NCBI RefSeq assembly: GCF_013184805.1
Contig: NZ_JAATNG010000001.1
Location: 124,001-188,000, forward strand
DNA length: 64,000 bases
Reading direction: 5' to 3'
From: Pseudoruegeria sp. HB172150
GTDB lineage: Bacteria > Pseudomonadota > Alphaproteobacteria > Rhodobacterales > Rhodobacteraceae
Shown: positions 50,525 to 59,748 of the stretch, piece by piece
Numbering within the stretch: position 1 is the first letter of the stretch
Layout of the letters: each line of letters begins with the position of its first letter
Position numbers and translations under genes: made by a program
The notes under the pieces: generated by a model
Told to the model about the DNA's origin: nothing
The model's input: only the letters and a program-made list of their open reading frames with translations
The model's database searches: none

Positions 50525-52129
50525 ATGATCCGCAATCCCATTCTACCCGGCTTCAATCCCGATCCATCCATATGCCGGGTTGGAGAAGATTACTACATCG
50601 CCACCTCCACCTTCGAATGGTATCCCGGCGTCCAGATCCACCATTCCCGCGACCTCGTGAACTGGACGCTCGTTTCGCGCCCACTGAACCGAGCTGCGCT
50701 GCTCGACATGCGCGGAAATCCCGACAGCTGCGGTATCTGGGCACCCTGTCTCAGCCATGCGGACGGAAAGTTCTGGCTCGTCTACACGGACGTCAAACGC
50801 TACGACGGCTCATTCAAGGACGCGCCGAACTACATCACCACATGCGAGACGATCGACGGTGAATGGACCGATCCTTGGTTCATCAAGAACACCGGCTTTG
50901 ACCCGTCGCTGTTCCATGACGAAGACGGCAAGAAATACTTCATGGTCCTTCAGTGGAACCACCGTGGCAAGGGTACTGGTGGCAATCCGAAACATGCCAG
51001 CTTCGACGGTATCCTGCTTCAGGAATGGTCGCCGGAAACCGGCCTCAGTGGCCAGATCAGGAAAATCTACGATGGCACCGACCGCGGGTTGACCGAGGGG
51101 CCGCATATCTTCAAGCGGGGCGGCTGGTACTACCTGACCGTGGCAGAGGGCGGCACCGGTTACGACCACGCGGTGACGATGGCGCGCTCCCGCGACATTT
51201 GGGGACCGTACGAAACGCATCCGCAGAAGCACCTGATCTCTACAATGCATGCGCCGGAGCATCCGATCCAGCGAACCGGTCACGGGCAGTATGTCGAAAC
51301 GCCGGACGGGCAGGGCTATCACACCTTCCTGATGGGCCGGCCAATCTCCGGCCCGGACGGAACCGGCCGCTACTGCCCGCGCGGGCGTGAAACCGGGATC
51401 GAGCGGGTCCTCTGGCGCGACGACTGGCTGTGGCTGGAAGACGGCGGCATGCTGCCGCGCGAAGAACTACCAGGGCTGACCGATGCCGAGCCGGAGCCGC
51501 CTCGGTCCTCGGACACCGATTTCTCCGGCCGTGCGCTGCCGCCCGAGTTCCAGTGGTTACGCACGCCCGAGACCGACCGCATATTCCGCATCGGCGACGG
51601 CGCGCTGACGCTCATCGCGCGCGAAAGCCCCGGCAGCTGGTTCGAGCAGTCCCTTGTCGCCCGTCGGCAGGAGCATCTGCGCTATGCCGCTGAAACGACG
51701 GTGGAATTCGAACCGGCCACCTATCAGGCGAATGCCGGCCTTACGACCTACTACAACCGCTTCAAGTTCCATTCTCTGCTCGTCACGGACGATGCCGAAT
51801 TTGGCCGCGTGCTGGTCATCACGTCCTGCCCCGGCAATTACCCCGACGGCGGCATCGAGATGATCGGCGAACCGGAGCCGCTACAGCCCGGCCCCGTGGA
51901 CCTGCGGGTCGAGGTTGATGGCGCGACGCAGAGGTTCTTCTACCGGCAGGGCGGCGGCAACTGGCAGCCGCTGGGGCCGGAACTGAACGCCGCCGTGATC
52001 TCGGACGAGGGCGGGCGGGGTGAGCACGGCTCCTTCACTGGCGCCTTCGTCGGCATGATGGCCTTCGACATCTCCGGCCTCGCCGCCGAGGCGCGGTTTT
52101 CGCGGTTCGGGTACTACCCGGTCGAATAA
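50525..52129 (+). CDS. GH43 beta-xylosidase / alpha-L-arabinofuranosidase
   Basis: A 534-residue glycoside hydrolase. The five-bladed propeller has the general base D13 in GFNPDPSI, the pKa-modulating Asp D126 in TGFDPSLF and the acid E191 in TEGPHIF. A C-terminal beta-sandwich (DUF1349/XynB-C-like, about 325-534) follows, as in two-domain GH43 xylosidases. No signal peptide is visible, so it cleaves imported oligosaccharides in the cytosol. It is the last gene of the locus, separated from the convergent adaptor gene by only 7 bases. Confidence 0.93.
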   Translation: MIRNPILPGFNPDPSICRVGEDYYIATSTFEWYPGVQIHHSRDLVNWTLVSRPLNRAALLDMRGNPDSCGIWAPCLSHADGKFWLVYTDVKRYDGSFKDAPNYITTCETIDGEWTDPWFIKNTGFDPSLFHDEDGKKYFMVLQWNHRGKGTGGNPKHASFDGILLQEWSPETGLSGQIRKIYDGTDRGLTEGPHIFKRGGWYYLTVAEGGTGYDHAVTMARSRDIWGPYETHPQKHLISTMHAPEHPIQRTGHGQYVETPDGQGYHTFLMGRPISGPDGTGRYCPRGRETGIERVLWRDDWLWLEDGGMLPREELPGLTDAEPEPPRSSDTDFSGRALPPEFQWLRTPETDRIFRIGDGALTLIARESPGSWFEQSLVARRQEHLRYAAETTVEFEPATYQANAGLTTYYNRFKFHSLLVTDDAEFGRVLVITSCPGNYPDGGIEMIGEPEPLQPGPVDLRVEVDGATQRFFYRQGGGNWQPLGPELNAAVISDEGGRGEHGSFTGAFVGMMAFDISGLAAEARFSRFGYYPVE

Positions 52130-52136
52130 CGCCCGA

Positions 52137-53369
52137 CTATTCGACCACCCGCTGCGCTACCCGCGTGCCGGCGGTGAGGGTGGCCGACGGGAATTGCACA
52201 ACCTGTTCGCCCGGTTCCAGCCCGCCCAGCACCTCTGCCAGCAACCCGTTGTCGCGGCCGATTTCGACCGCCTGCGTCTCCGCCCGCTCGTCGCGAACAA
52301 CGAACACCGCCCAGCCGTCGCCGTCCCGGAACAGCGCGCTGGACGGCACGATCACCGCGTCCTCCGACTGCCAGATCACGATCCGCGTCTCCACCCGAAA
52401 ACCGTGCCCCAGCCCCTCGCGCCGCTCCGGCGGGCTGGAGATGCGGACGACTACCGTCACCCGCTGTTCCTCCACCCCCAGCGCCGAGGTCTTGGTTTGC
52501 CCGAACGGCTCCACCCGCGTCACCGTGCCCGCCAGTGATCCGGGCCCACCCCAGCTCTCGATGATCACGTCGTCGCCGACGCTGACCTGCACCGCGTCGG
52601 AGGAGATCAGCTCCACAACCACTTCCAGATTGTCGCGCACGTCGCCGACCTCTAGGATCGGGGATCCTGCCGGCAACGTCGTCTCGTCCTCGTTGATCAC
52701 GCGCAGGATCACCCCGTCGGTCGGCGAATAGATCGGCATCACGTCGCCCAGCTGCGCCTCCAGCGCATCCAGTAAACCGCGGTCGTCGAAGCCGATCAGC
52801 TGCGCCTGCGCGCTCTGCAGCTCCGCACGGCGCTGCGCAATCGCCGCCTCCGCCGTATGCAGCCCCGCCTCCGCCGCCCGCGCCTGACCTTCCGCCCGGT
52901 CCAGCGCCGCCTGGCTCACGGTTCCGCTCTCCGCCAGCCGCCGCGCGCGTTCCACGTCAGAGTTCGCCACGTCCAGATCGGCACGCGCCGCTTCGAGGTT
53001 GGCCTCTGCCACGCGCAGCGCCGCTTCTGCGGCTTCCACCGCCGCCATCGCCTGTCCGCGCGTCCGCGCGTCCAGCGCCGACGGGTTCGCCGGGCGCATT
53101 TGCGCCACGACCGACGCGTTCTCGGTCACCGCGTCGCCCGGGCGCACCTCTACCCGCAGAAGCCTGCCGTCCACCGGCGTCGACACGACGAAAGCGTCCC
53201 GCACCCGCGTCCGCCCCTCCTCGTCGATGGTCAGCATCATCTCGCCCCGGCTCACCTCACCGATATCCACCATCGTGGCGCGCGGCCAGAACGCGGCGGT
53301 CAGGGCGGCGACTACCAGAATGGCGGCGCCGATCGTCAGGATGGGACGAGAGAGTTTCTTGCGCGCCAT
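52137..53369 (-). CDS. HlyD/MacA-like membrane fusion (adaptor) protein
   Basis: A 410-residue periplasmic adaptor with an N-terminal anchor helix (LTIGAAILVVAALTAAF), a lipoyl-like half-motif, then a long Ala-rich coiled coil (AAVEAAEAALRVAEANLEAA, residues 95-200), a return lipoyl half (YSPTDGVILRVI), and a beta-barrel region. It bridges the inner-membrane ABC exporter to the outer membrane. The start is 5 bases after the permease stop. No TolC-type gene is seen in the window. Confidence 0.9.
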   Translation of the reverse strand: MARKKLSRPILTIGAAILVVAALTAAFWPRATMVDIGEVSRGEMMLTIDEEGRTRVRDAFVVSTPVDGRLLRVEVRPGDAVTENASVVAQMRPANPSALDARTRGQAMAAVEAAEAALRVAEANLEAARADLDVANSDVERARRLAESGTVSQAALDRAEGQARAAEAGLHTAEAAIAQRRAELQSAQAQLIGFDDRGLLDALEAQLGDVMPIYSPTDGVILRVINEDETTLPAGSPILEVGDVRDNLEVVVELISSDAVQVSVGDDVIIESWGGPGSLAGTVTRVEPFGQTKTSALGVEEQRVTVVVRISSPPERREGLGHGFRVETRIVIWQSEDAVIVPSSALFRDGDGWAVFVVRDERAETQAVEIGRDNGLLAEVLGGLEPGEQVVQFPSATLTAGTRVAQRVVE

Positions 53370-53373
53370 GCTG

Positions 53374-55737
53374 CTATTCCCTTGATTTCAAGACGTCTAT
53401 CAACGCGGTCCGGTCGAGGTCCCGTTTCACCAGCCAGCCCGAGACCATAGCCGCCGCCAGCGTGAACGAGGCGGCAAAGCCATGGCTCCAAGGGTCGAAC
53501 CCGGTCGGAATCTGGTAGATTTCAGAGGAGAAGCCCTTTGCGATCAGGATCGACAGGCCATAGCCCAGGACCGAACCCAAAGGCACCGCGACCAGCATGA
53601 TCAGTCCCAGTTCGCCCAGGAGGACAAAGGCGGCCTCGCCCTTGGAAAACCCCATCACTCGAAGCGAGGCCAGATCGCGGTTCAGCTCCGTTTGCGCGAT
53701 ACGGGCCGCGTTATAGACGATGCCGAAGGTGATCACGAAGGCGACCACGCCCATGATGTACCGTGCCGATCCGGCGCCCTCGTCCATCAGCCGCTGCAGC
53801 GACGCCTGCAGATCCTCGGCCACGGTCACACCGGCGACAGTCGGCATGTCGCTGAGCGTGGCATAGATCTCGTCGGCCCGCGCGGGGTCGACCATCAGCC
53901 GCGCGCTGGTGATCCGCAGCGGTTCCTTCATCTCGCGGTTCAGCGCATCCAGCTGCATGTAGGCAGGCGTGCCGATCAGGCTGCGCGCAACCCGCACGAC
54001 CGGCACTTCCAGCACAGGCCGCCGGCCTTCGCGCACCTCAATGGTCAGCATTTCGCCCGGCTCGATCTCAAGTATATCCGCCAGCGACTGGCTCAGCACG
54101 ATGCCGCGTTCGGGCAGGGGGATCGGCCGCAGGTCCTTGTCGATAGCGCGCGACAGCTCAGTGTCGGCGATCATCCCGCTGACCGCGCCGCGCTGTGTCT
54201 TCAGTCCGTTGCGCAGGATGGCGGAGACATCGCGCGTCGGTTCCACCCGCAGCACGCCCGGAACGCGCGCCAGTTCCAGCGCCGCCTTTTCGGACAGTGG
54301 CGTGTTGAAGACGACGGTCGCGTCGGACCGGTCGATGACGGTGAAACTCAGATCCTGCATGGTGTCGAAAGACCCGTAGATCGTGGTCATCCCGGCGGAC
54401 AGCGCCATGCCTCCTGCGACCCCGGCGATCAGCGCCGCCACGCGCCACGGCCGCCGCGCCACACCGCGCAAGATCATCCGGCTCGGCTGGTCCAGCATGC
54501 GGCCGACCGGTCCGTCGAATGTGACCGTGCGGCTGTAATCGGCAGGGGCAGGGGGCCGCATCGCCTCTGCCGGGTCCAGCGCGAAGACGCGGCGCAGAAC
54601 GAAAAGCCCGCCGGCCGAGGCGGCGGCGATACTGGCGCCCACGCCGATCACGAAAGAGGTCGGGTCCGGCCGGAAAACAAGGAACGGGAAATTGTAGAAT
54701 TTCGTATAGACCGGGATCATCGCGCGCCCGGACAGGATGCCCAGGATGCAGCCCACCGCGGCGCCCGCCGTGGCCACGATCAGGACCATCTTGAAGTAAT
54801 GCGAGCCAACTTCGCCATTGGTATAGCCGAACGCTTTCAGTAGCCCGATCTCTTCCCGTTCCGACTGCACGATGCGGCTGACCACGATGTAAAGCAGGAA
54901 GGCAGCCACCGCGAGGAACAGCGGCGGGACCGAACGCGCCATGGTCTCGAGGCCGGCAATTTCCTCCTGCACGAAGCGGTCCGACACAAGGTCGTCGCGC
55001 CCGTAGGCTCCGGTGCCGCCCCATCTGTCCAGTACCGAGTCGATCCGGTCGATCACCTCCGGTTCCGACGCGCCCCGCCCCAGCGCGAAAAGCACTTCGT
55101 TGAAGGCGCCCGACATGTCGTAGGCGGCGGCAAGTGAGGTGCGCTGCATCCAGATCACCGCGAACCGGGCCGGATCCGGCACCATCTGGCCGGGTGCGGC
55201 GGCGTAAAGCAGCTCCGGCGACTGCGCCAGGCCTGTGATCCGAAGCGTGCGCCGCGCGCCGTTCATGGTGACGTTCAGCGTGTCACCCGGTGCAATATCG
55301 TGCGCCGCCGCAAAGCCGGCCAACAGCAGGATCTCGTCGCGCGACGCCTGCCCGGGCATCCGGCCCTCTGTCAGGTAGACCTGGTTCAACAGCTGCTCGC
55401 CCCGCTCTTCCAGCGAGGTCGCTCTTGCCTGGATCGGTACCGCCTCGTCCGGCAGGTTGACCAGAGCCGCACCGCGGACGCGTCCCTCGACCCGCGCGAC
55501 GCCGGGAATCTCGGCCAGGATCGCCAGTTGCGAATCCGGCGCACGGGTCAGGGAGGCGAAGACATTGGCCAGCCGGTTTCGCTCGTAATAGGCGCGTCGC
55601 GTCTCGGTCAGGGACGTGACAAGCCCGGACATCATAACCTGCAGCAGCACGCCCACCGCAATCACAGCCGCAATGGCGATGACCTGCCCGCGAATATGAT
55701 TGAGGTCACGCAGAAGCTTGCGGTCGAGCGGTTTCAC
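53374..55737 (-). CDS. FtsX-type ABC exporter permease, double-domain
   Basis: A 787-residue inner-membrane protein. An N-terminal helix is followed by a large periplasmic MacB-core-like region (about 45-250), an FtsX membrane domain (about 265-400), a second periplasmic region (about 430-630) and a second FtsX domain (about 650-780). It is an unusually large duplicated permease, more like the YbbP/DevC group than LolC. With its ATPase and HlyD adaptor it forms a tripartite exporter of lipid, glycolipid or peptide. It overlaps the ATPase gene by ATGA. Confidence 0.9.
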   Translation of the reverse strand: MKPLDRKLLRDLNHIRGQVIAIAAVIAVGVLLQVMMSGLVTSLTETRRAYYERNRLANVFASLTRAPDSQLAILAEIPGVARVEGRVRGAALVNLPDEAVPIQARATSLEERGEQLLNQVYLTEGRMPGQASRDEILLLAGFAAAHDIAPGDTLNVTMNGARRTLRITGLAQSPELLYAAAPGQMVPDPARFAVIWMQRTSLAAAYDMSGAFNEVLFALGRGASEPEVIDRIDSVLDRWGGTGAYGRDDLVSDRFVQEEIAGLETMARSVPPLFLAVAAFLLYIVVSRIVQSEREEIGLLKAFGYTNGEVGSHYFKMVLIVATAGAAVGCILGILSGRAMIPVYTKFYNFPFLVFRPDPTSFVIGVGASIAAASAGGLFVLRRVFALDPAEAMRPPAPADYSRTVTFDGPVGRMLDQPSRMILRGVARRPWRVAALIAGVAGGMALSAGMTTIYGSFDTMQDLSFTVIDRSDATVVFNTPLSEKAALELARVPGVLRVEPTRDVSAILRNGLKTQRGAVSGMIADTELSRAIDKDLRPIPLPERGIVLSQSLADILEIEPGEMLTIEVREGRRPVLEVPVVRVARSLIGTPAYMQLDALNREMKEPLRITSARLMVDPARADEIYATLSDMPTVAGVTVAEDLQASLQRLMDEGAGSARYIMGVVAFVITFGIVYNAARIAQTELNRDLASLRVMGFSKGEAAFVLLGELGLIMLVAVPLGSVLGYGLSILIAKGFSSEIYQIPTGFDPWSHGFAASFTLAAAMVSGWLVKRDLDRTALIDVLKSRE

Positions 55738-56438
55738 CAGACGACCTCCTCGGGCGACAGCCGGGTCTCGTTCTGCTCCACCTCGCGGATCTGGCCGTCG
55801 GCCAGCCGGATCACCTTGTGCGCCATGCCCGCGATGTTCGCGGCGTGGGTCACCATCAGCACGGTCGCACCCAGCCGCTGGTTCACCTCGTTCAGCACGC
55901 GCAGCACGGCGCGGCCCGTGGCGCTGTCTAGCGCGCCGGTAGGTTCATCGCAGAACAGGACCTCGGGCTGTTTCGCGATGGCCCGCGCGATGGCGACACG
56001 CTGCTGCTCTCCGCCGGAAAGCTGCGAGGGAAAGTGATCCACGCGCTCCTTCAGGCCGACAAGCTCCAGCGCTTCCTCGGGCCGCATCGGGTTATCGGCG
56101 ATCTCGGTTACCAGTTCGACATTCTCCCGTGCGGTCAGGCTGGGCATCAGGTTGTAGAACTGGAACACGAAGCCGACATGTTCCCGCCGGTAGCGGGTCA
56201 GCCCGGAATCATCGAGGTCGGTCAGGCAGATATCGCGGAAATGAACGGTGCCGGTGCTGGCATGGTCCAGCCCGCCGAGGATGTTCAGCAGTGTCGACTT
56301 GCCGCTGCCTGAAGCGCCAAGCATCACCACGATCTCGCCCTGCGGGATCTCCAGATCGACTCCCCGCAACGCGTGGACCGCGGAACGCCCCTCGCCATAA
56401 GTCTTGGTCAGGCCCTTCGCGGTGAAGGCGATCGTCAT
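55734..56438 (-). CDS. LolD/MacB-type ABC ATP-binding protein
   Basis: A 234-residue ATPase: Walker [10 protein letters not shown], signature [13 protein letters not shown], Walker [13 protein letters not shown] and His of MVTHAANIA. The length and GASGSGKST form are those of lipoprotein-release or macrolide-exporter ATPases. It leads the operon ATPase, FtsX permease, HlyD adaptor. Upstream, about 120-130 bases away, lies an FNR-like box. Confidence 0.92.
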   Translation of the reverse strand: MTIAFTAKGLTKTYGEGRSAVHALRGVDLEIPQGEIVVMLGASGSGKSTLLNILGGLDHASTGTVHFRDICLTDLDDSGLTRYRREHVGFVFQFYNLMPSLTARENVELVTEIADNPMRPEEALELVGLKERVDHFPSQLSGGEQQRVAIARAIAKQPEVLFCDEPTGALDSATGRAVLRVLNEVNQRLGATVLMVTHAANIAGMAHKVIRLADGQIREVEQNETRLSPEEVVW

Positions 56439-56555
56439 GCGATACCTCGTGCCGGGCAGCGTCAGATGCCGCCCAATGTTTCCCGGGTCCGGAAGGCCGG
56501 CCCCGCGTTAAGGTGCAAGTCGGAGCATGTCTGGTTCAAATTGTTAACGCGCGAC

Positions 56556-56569
56556 TTGAGGCACATCAA
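56556..56569. promoter_or_regulatory. FNR/FnrL-like box upstream of exporter operon
   Basis: TTGAG-GCAC-ATCAA agrees with the FNR consensus TTGAT-N4-ATCAA at 9 of 10 positions and lies about 120 bases upstream of the LolD-like ATG. It could give oxygen control of the exporter; the distance is a little large for a class II site. Confidence 0.42.
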
Positions 56570-56741
56570 ATCGCAAGGTTCGGGCGGCAGGTTACTTGTA
56601 TGGGTGGACCTTAGGGGCCGTTTGCGATCCGCTCGGACTGGAGGCCCAGCGCATTATGCCATCGGCTCGGGAAACATGTGCGCACCTGGTGGCAGTTGCC
56701 GGGGACTTGCGATTCCCTCTAGGCTCACGAAATCCGCCTAA

Positions 56742-56757
56742 TTGAGCTGCAGCTCAA
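56742..56757. promoter_or_regulatory. Perfect 16-bp palindrome
   Basis: TTGAGCTGCAGCTCAA is exactly self-complementary. It lies downstream of the creatininase-type gene and about 300 bases before the exporter operon. It could be an operator or, with its neighbour hairpin, part of a termination structure. Confidence 0.5.
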
Positions 56758-56782
56758 AAGTGAAATCCGTGTTCACACTTTT
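56756..56782 (-). terminator. AT-rich hairpin after the creatininase operon
   Basis: AAAAGTG pairs with CACTTTT (7 bp) around a 13-base loop, leaving a T-run on the minus strand. It lies 54 bases beyond the last gene of the eight-gene operon and is the best candidate for its terminator, though the stem is weak. Confidence 0.45.
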
Positions 56783-56835
56783 CCTGAATGAAATTAGATA
56801 CTTACATGGTGTCCGCGTGCGAACACCCTCAATCC

Positions 56836-57627
56836 CTATCCAAACGGCCGCGCTTCCACCTCCGGCAACGCCATATCCCTCACCTTTCGAAGCAGCCCTA
56901 TGAACCCCTCGACCTGGTGCGCCGCTGTGGCCCGCCCTTTGTCGGCCGTGGCCTTAGAGGCATCTCCCACGGTGCCTTCCGGGTTCAGATCCGCCGCGAT
57001 CCACCCCCGGCTGATCCCCCCGATAGGCGATATCGGGTCCGTCTCGGCGGCCGACCGGAAATCCTTTGCCTGACCCATTTCTACGCAGTCCGGCCGGAAC
57101 GCCAGCATCAGCGAGGTCTCCACGTCCCCACCATGGATGCCATAGGCCCGCTCATGTTCCGAATACATCCCCTCCGGATGCCCGAAACCGCCCCACTGGC
57201 ACTTCACCGCCAGCATCCCGGCTTCCACCCGAAGCTCCCGGCTCAGGATCGACACCAGATCCAGGTTTCCCCCGTGCGAGTTCACGATGACGATCTTCCG
57301 ATAACCCGCCCGCGCCACGCTCATCCCGATCTCGGTCCACGCCGCCAGCGCCGTCGGGGCGGTCAGCGTCAGCGTCCCCTTTGCCCACAGATGCTCGTTC
57401 GACTTGCCCACCGCCTGCACCGGAAGGATCGCCACATCCAGATCGTCAGGGCAGCTCTTCCGGAACTCGGCCAGCATCCCCTCGGCGATCATCGTGTCGG
57501 TCCCGACCGGCAGGTGGGGCCCGTGCTGTTCGATGGCGGCGGTGGGCAGGATCGCGATAGAGGTCATCGGGTGGACCGAGGCAAACTCGGGCGCCCGCCG
57601 TTCTGCCCAGTCCAGCCTGCGGCTCAC
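56836..57627 (-). CDS. Creatininase family amidohydrolase
   Basis: A 263-residue metal hydrolase of the creatininase fold. The family's metal ligands are all visible: E33 and H35 in IEQHGPHLP, D44 in GTDT, H118 in NSHGGN and E170 in GGDVETSL. Creatininase opens the cyclic amide of creatinine; relatives hydrolyse other lactam or formamide bonds (ArfB in deazaflavin synthesis, IolN in inositol breakdown). It is the last gene of an overlapping eight-gene operon with an uptake system and oxidative enzymes, so a ring-opening step in catabolism of a cyclic amide fits. It overlaps the oxygenase gene by ATGA. Confidence 0.9.
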   Translation of the reverse strand: MSRRLDWAERRAPEFASVHPMTSIAILPTAAIEQHGPHLPVGTDTMIAEGMLAEFRKSCPDDLDVAILPVQAVGKSNEHLWAKGTLTLTAPTALAAWTEIGMSVARAGYRKIVIVNSHGGNLDLVSILSRELRVEAGMLAVKCQWGGFGHPEGMYSEHERAYGIHGGDVETSLMLAFRPDCVEMGQAKDFRSAAETDPISPIGGISRGWIAADLNPEGTVGDASKATADKGRATAAHQVEGFIGLLRKVRDMALPEVEARPFG

Positions 57628-58544
57628 TCCACCGGCTCCGGCTTATAGGTCGCATCGAGCCGGTAGCGCAGGTAATCAGCGCCGGTGACCGGGGGATACT
57701 TCGCCTCGCCCGAGCCCGGTATCGCGCGGATCACGCTGTCGGGGTTCGGATCGAGGAAGAAGGCGATGGAACGGCGGCGGCGCTTCGGCGGCAGCACCCG
57801 GTGCGGGGTCGAGACGTATATGTCGTTGGACCACCGCATCAGCAGGTCGCCGATGTTGACCACGAAAGCACCCGGTACATGTGGCACGTCAGTCCAGTCG
57901 CCACCGCGCGGTTTCACCTGCAGCCCCGGTTCGCCGTCGGTCATCAGCAGCGTGACAGAGCCGTAGTCGGTATGCGCGCCGGCACCAATTTCGCCTTCGG
58001 CGCCAGTCGCGGCCGGATAGGTCAGGACGCGCAGGGTGGCGAGGGACTGGTCGAAATGCTGGGCAAAGAAGTCCTTCGGCAGGCCGAGATCGGTGGCGAT
58101 TGGCTGCTGCAGCGCCACGCCGAGAGCCAGGGCGGCATCGTAATAGGTCAGCATCGTGTCACGGAACCCCGGCAGGTCGGGCCATACATTCACGCCGCGA
58201 AACGGCTCACCCGCTACAACGCGCGGATCGTCTTCGGCAAGATCGAGGCCGACGTTGTAGGCCTCCTTCTGATCGACCTGGTCAGATGTGTCGTCAAGGT
58301 TCTCGCTGCCCTGCGCCGACCAACCGCGATTATGCGGGTTCTTCGTGATCGAGAGCGGCGCTTTTTCCGAGGGCGGGAGTGAGAAGAAAGTATCGGCGGC
58401 GGTGAACACGTCGGAGACCAGTTGGTCCGGCACCGGGTGGCCCGACAGTAGAAAAAAACCTGTGTCGCGGCAGGCGGCGCCGAGAGCCGAGGTGAAGGCA
58501 TCCGGGTCGGTTTCGTAGTCTGTCCAGTCGAGGATGGGGATCAT
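57624..58544 (-). CDS. 2-Oxoglutarate/Fe(II)-dependent oxygenase (isopenicillin N synthase-like)
   Basis: A 306-residue double-stranded beta-helix oxygenase. The Fe(II) triad is H191 and D193 in GAHTDYGSV and H248 in STPHRVL, with Arg in RRRSIAFF to bind 2-oxoglutarate. The N-terminal ACRDTGFFLLSGHPVP and NRGW segments match the DIOX_N/IPNS family, which includes hydroxylases and ethylene-forming enzyme. ATG 58544 sits inside the next gene's stop (ATGA). It likely hydroxylates or N-demethylates the operon's substrate. Confidence 0.91.
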   Translation of the reverse strand: MIPILDWTDYETDPDAFTSALGAACRDTGFFLLSGHPVPDQLVSDVFTAADTFFSLPPSEKAPLSITKNPHNRGWSAQGSENLDDTSDQVDQKEAYNVGLDLAEDDPRVVAGEPFRGVNVWPDLPGFRDTMLTYYDAALALGVALQQPIATDLGLPKDFFAQHFDQSLATLRVLTYPAATGAEGEIGAGAHTDYGSVTLLMTDGEPGLQVKPRGGDWTDVPHVPGAFVVNIGDLLMRWSNDIYVSTPHRVLPPKRRRRSIAFFLDPNPDSVIRAIPGSGEAKYPPVTGADYLRYRLDATYKPEPVE

Positions 58545-59167
58545 GCGGGGGCCTCCCGAGGTTTCGCCACGGCGCCGATGAAGCGGACCAGCCGCTTTTC
58601 GACGCGGGCAAGGTGTTTCGCCCGGCTCTCGGGCGTCGAAGAATCCATCAGGTAATGCGCGGCAAAGGCAGTGCGGCAACGCTTTGCACAAAGCAGTCGC
58701 ACGCCGCGCAGGATGGTGCGGCGGCCGGGTGCGCCGATGAAACGGGTCAGCCACCAGCTTGCACCACAGGTCGTGAAGACGGCGAGGCGCGTGATGTTGA
58801 GAAGGCCGGGTTTGATGTCCTCGCCTTCCGCGGCAGGCATCTCGAATGCGACGCCGGGAACCATGACGCGGTCGAGCCAGCCCTTCAGCATCGCAGGCAA
58901 TCCGTACCACCAGGTCGGGTAGACGAAAATGAGCGTGTCACACCATGTCAGGGCATCGAGGTGCGCCTCGATGCCCTTCCGGTTCTCGTCAGTATCCTCG
59001 TAGATTTCCAGTTCGCGTGCGGTAAGACGCGGGTCGAAGCCTTCGTCATAGAGGTCGATCAACCTCGTTTCCGCCCCGGCGGCGGCGAGCCGCTCCAGCA
59101 CCTTGTCGCGGACCGCTTCGTTGAAGCTGCCACGGCGGGGGTGACTGTAGACGACCAGCGCCTTCAT
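58541..59167 (-). CDS. NAD(P)H oxidoreductase, flavodoxin-like fold (YwrO/KefF-type), copy 1
   Basis: A 208-residue FMN protein of the NQO1-like flavodoxin_2 family. N-terminal VVYSHPRRGSFNEAV is the flavin phosphate loop, and LIFVYPTWWYGLPAMLKGWLDRV is the family core. It is paralogous to the next gene. In the operon it could recycle a quinone or flavin for the FAD-linked oxidase, or reduce an intermediate directly. It overlaps its neighbours on both sides (ATGA, TGATG). Confidence 0.88.
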   Translation of the reverse strand: MKALVVYSHPRRGSFNEAVRDKVLERLAAAGAETRLIDLYDEGFDPRLTARELEIYEDTDENRKGIEAHLDALTWCDTLIFVYPTWWYGLPAMLKGWLDRVMVPGVAFEMPAAEGEDIKPGLLNITRLAVFTTCGASWWLTRFIGAPGRRTILRGVRLLCAKRCRTAFAAHYLMDSSTPESRAKHLARVEKRLVRFIGAVAKPREAPA

Positions 59168-59748
59168 CAGAGCGCCTCCATTTCCCGCGTCACCCGTTCC
59201 AGGTGAGCCTTCAACTGCGGTTCCTGATTGTTGTTCATGTCGTATAACGCGATGTACCGTTTCTTGGGCATTCCGCAGGCATACCACACTGCGCGGGTGA
59301 CGCATTTCCGCGGTGGATCGCCGTTCAGCATGGCGCGCATTCGGGTACCGCCGTAGGTCGTGCAGGCGGCGAGGCGCTTGATGTTGGTCAGGCCGGGACG
59401 GACGCCGCCATCCTGCAATTTGAAGCTGACGCCGGGCAGGAAAACTCGGTCGAGGAAGCCCTTGAGGATCGCCGGGTAGCCGAAATTCCAGACCGGGAAA
59501 ACCATGACGAGTGCCTCTGCGGCGCGGAGGCGCTCGACATACTCCTTCACCGGCCCGATATTGTCCGGCTCGTCATGATACCCACGCCGTTCCAGTTCGG
59601 TCAGGACCGGGATGAAGCCCTCGGTGTTCAGGTCGCAATCGTCCACGTCCCAGCCGCGGGCGGTCAGTGCTTCGACTACCGCGCTGTGCACGGCGGCGTT
59701 GAAGCTTTCTGGGCAGGGATGAGCATAAAGGACGAGCGCGCGCGTCAT
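59167..59748 (-). CDS. NAD(P)H oxidoreductase, flavodoxin-like fold, copy 2
   Basis: A 193-residue paralogue of the previous protein. VLYAHPCPESFNAAV aligns with the flavin loop and LVMVFPVWNFGYPAILKGFLDRVF with its core. The C-terminal half differs clearly (PRKCVTRAVWYACGMPKKRY), which suggests the two copies have distinct substrates or form a heterodimer. Coupled by TGATG to copy 1 and by ATGA to the FAD oxidase gene. Confidence 0.88.
   Translation of the reverse strand: MTRALVLYAHPCPESFNAAVHSAVVEALTARGWDVDDCDLNTEGFIPVLTELERRGYHDEPDNIGPVKEYVERLRAAEALVMVFPVWNFGYPAILKGFLDRVFLPGVSFKLQDGGVRPGLTNIKRLAACTTYGGTRMRAMLNGDPPRKCVTRAVWYACGMPKKRYIALYDMNNNQEPQLKAHLERVTREMEAL

Larger units (their letters stand above)
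56439..56835. other. Gap between creatininase operon and FtsX exporter operon
   Basis: About 400 bases with no credible gene. It contains an FNR-like site, a perfect 16-bp palindrome and an AT-rich hairpin, listed separately. It must hold the end of the long minus-strand operon and the promoter of the exporter. Confidence 0.55.

Noticed and set aside
53482-54843. Plus-strand 453-residue open frame
   Set aside because: Opposite the FtsX permease gene, which has clear domains; the plus frame is His/Gln/Arg-rich noise.
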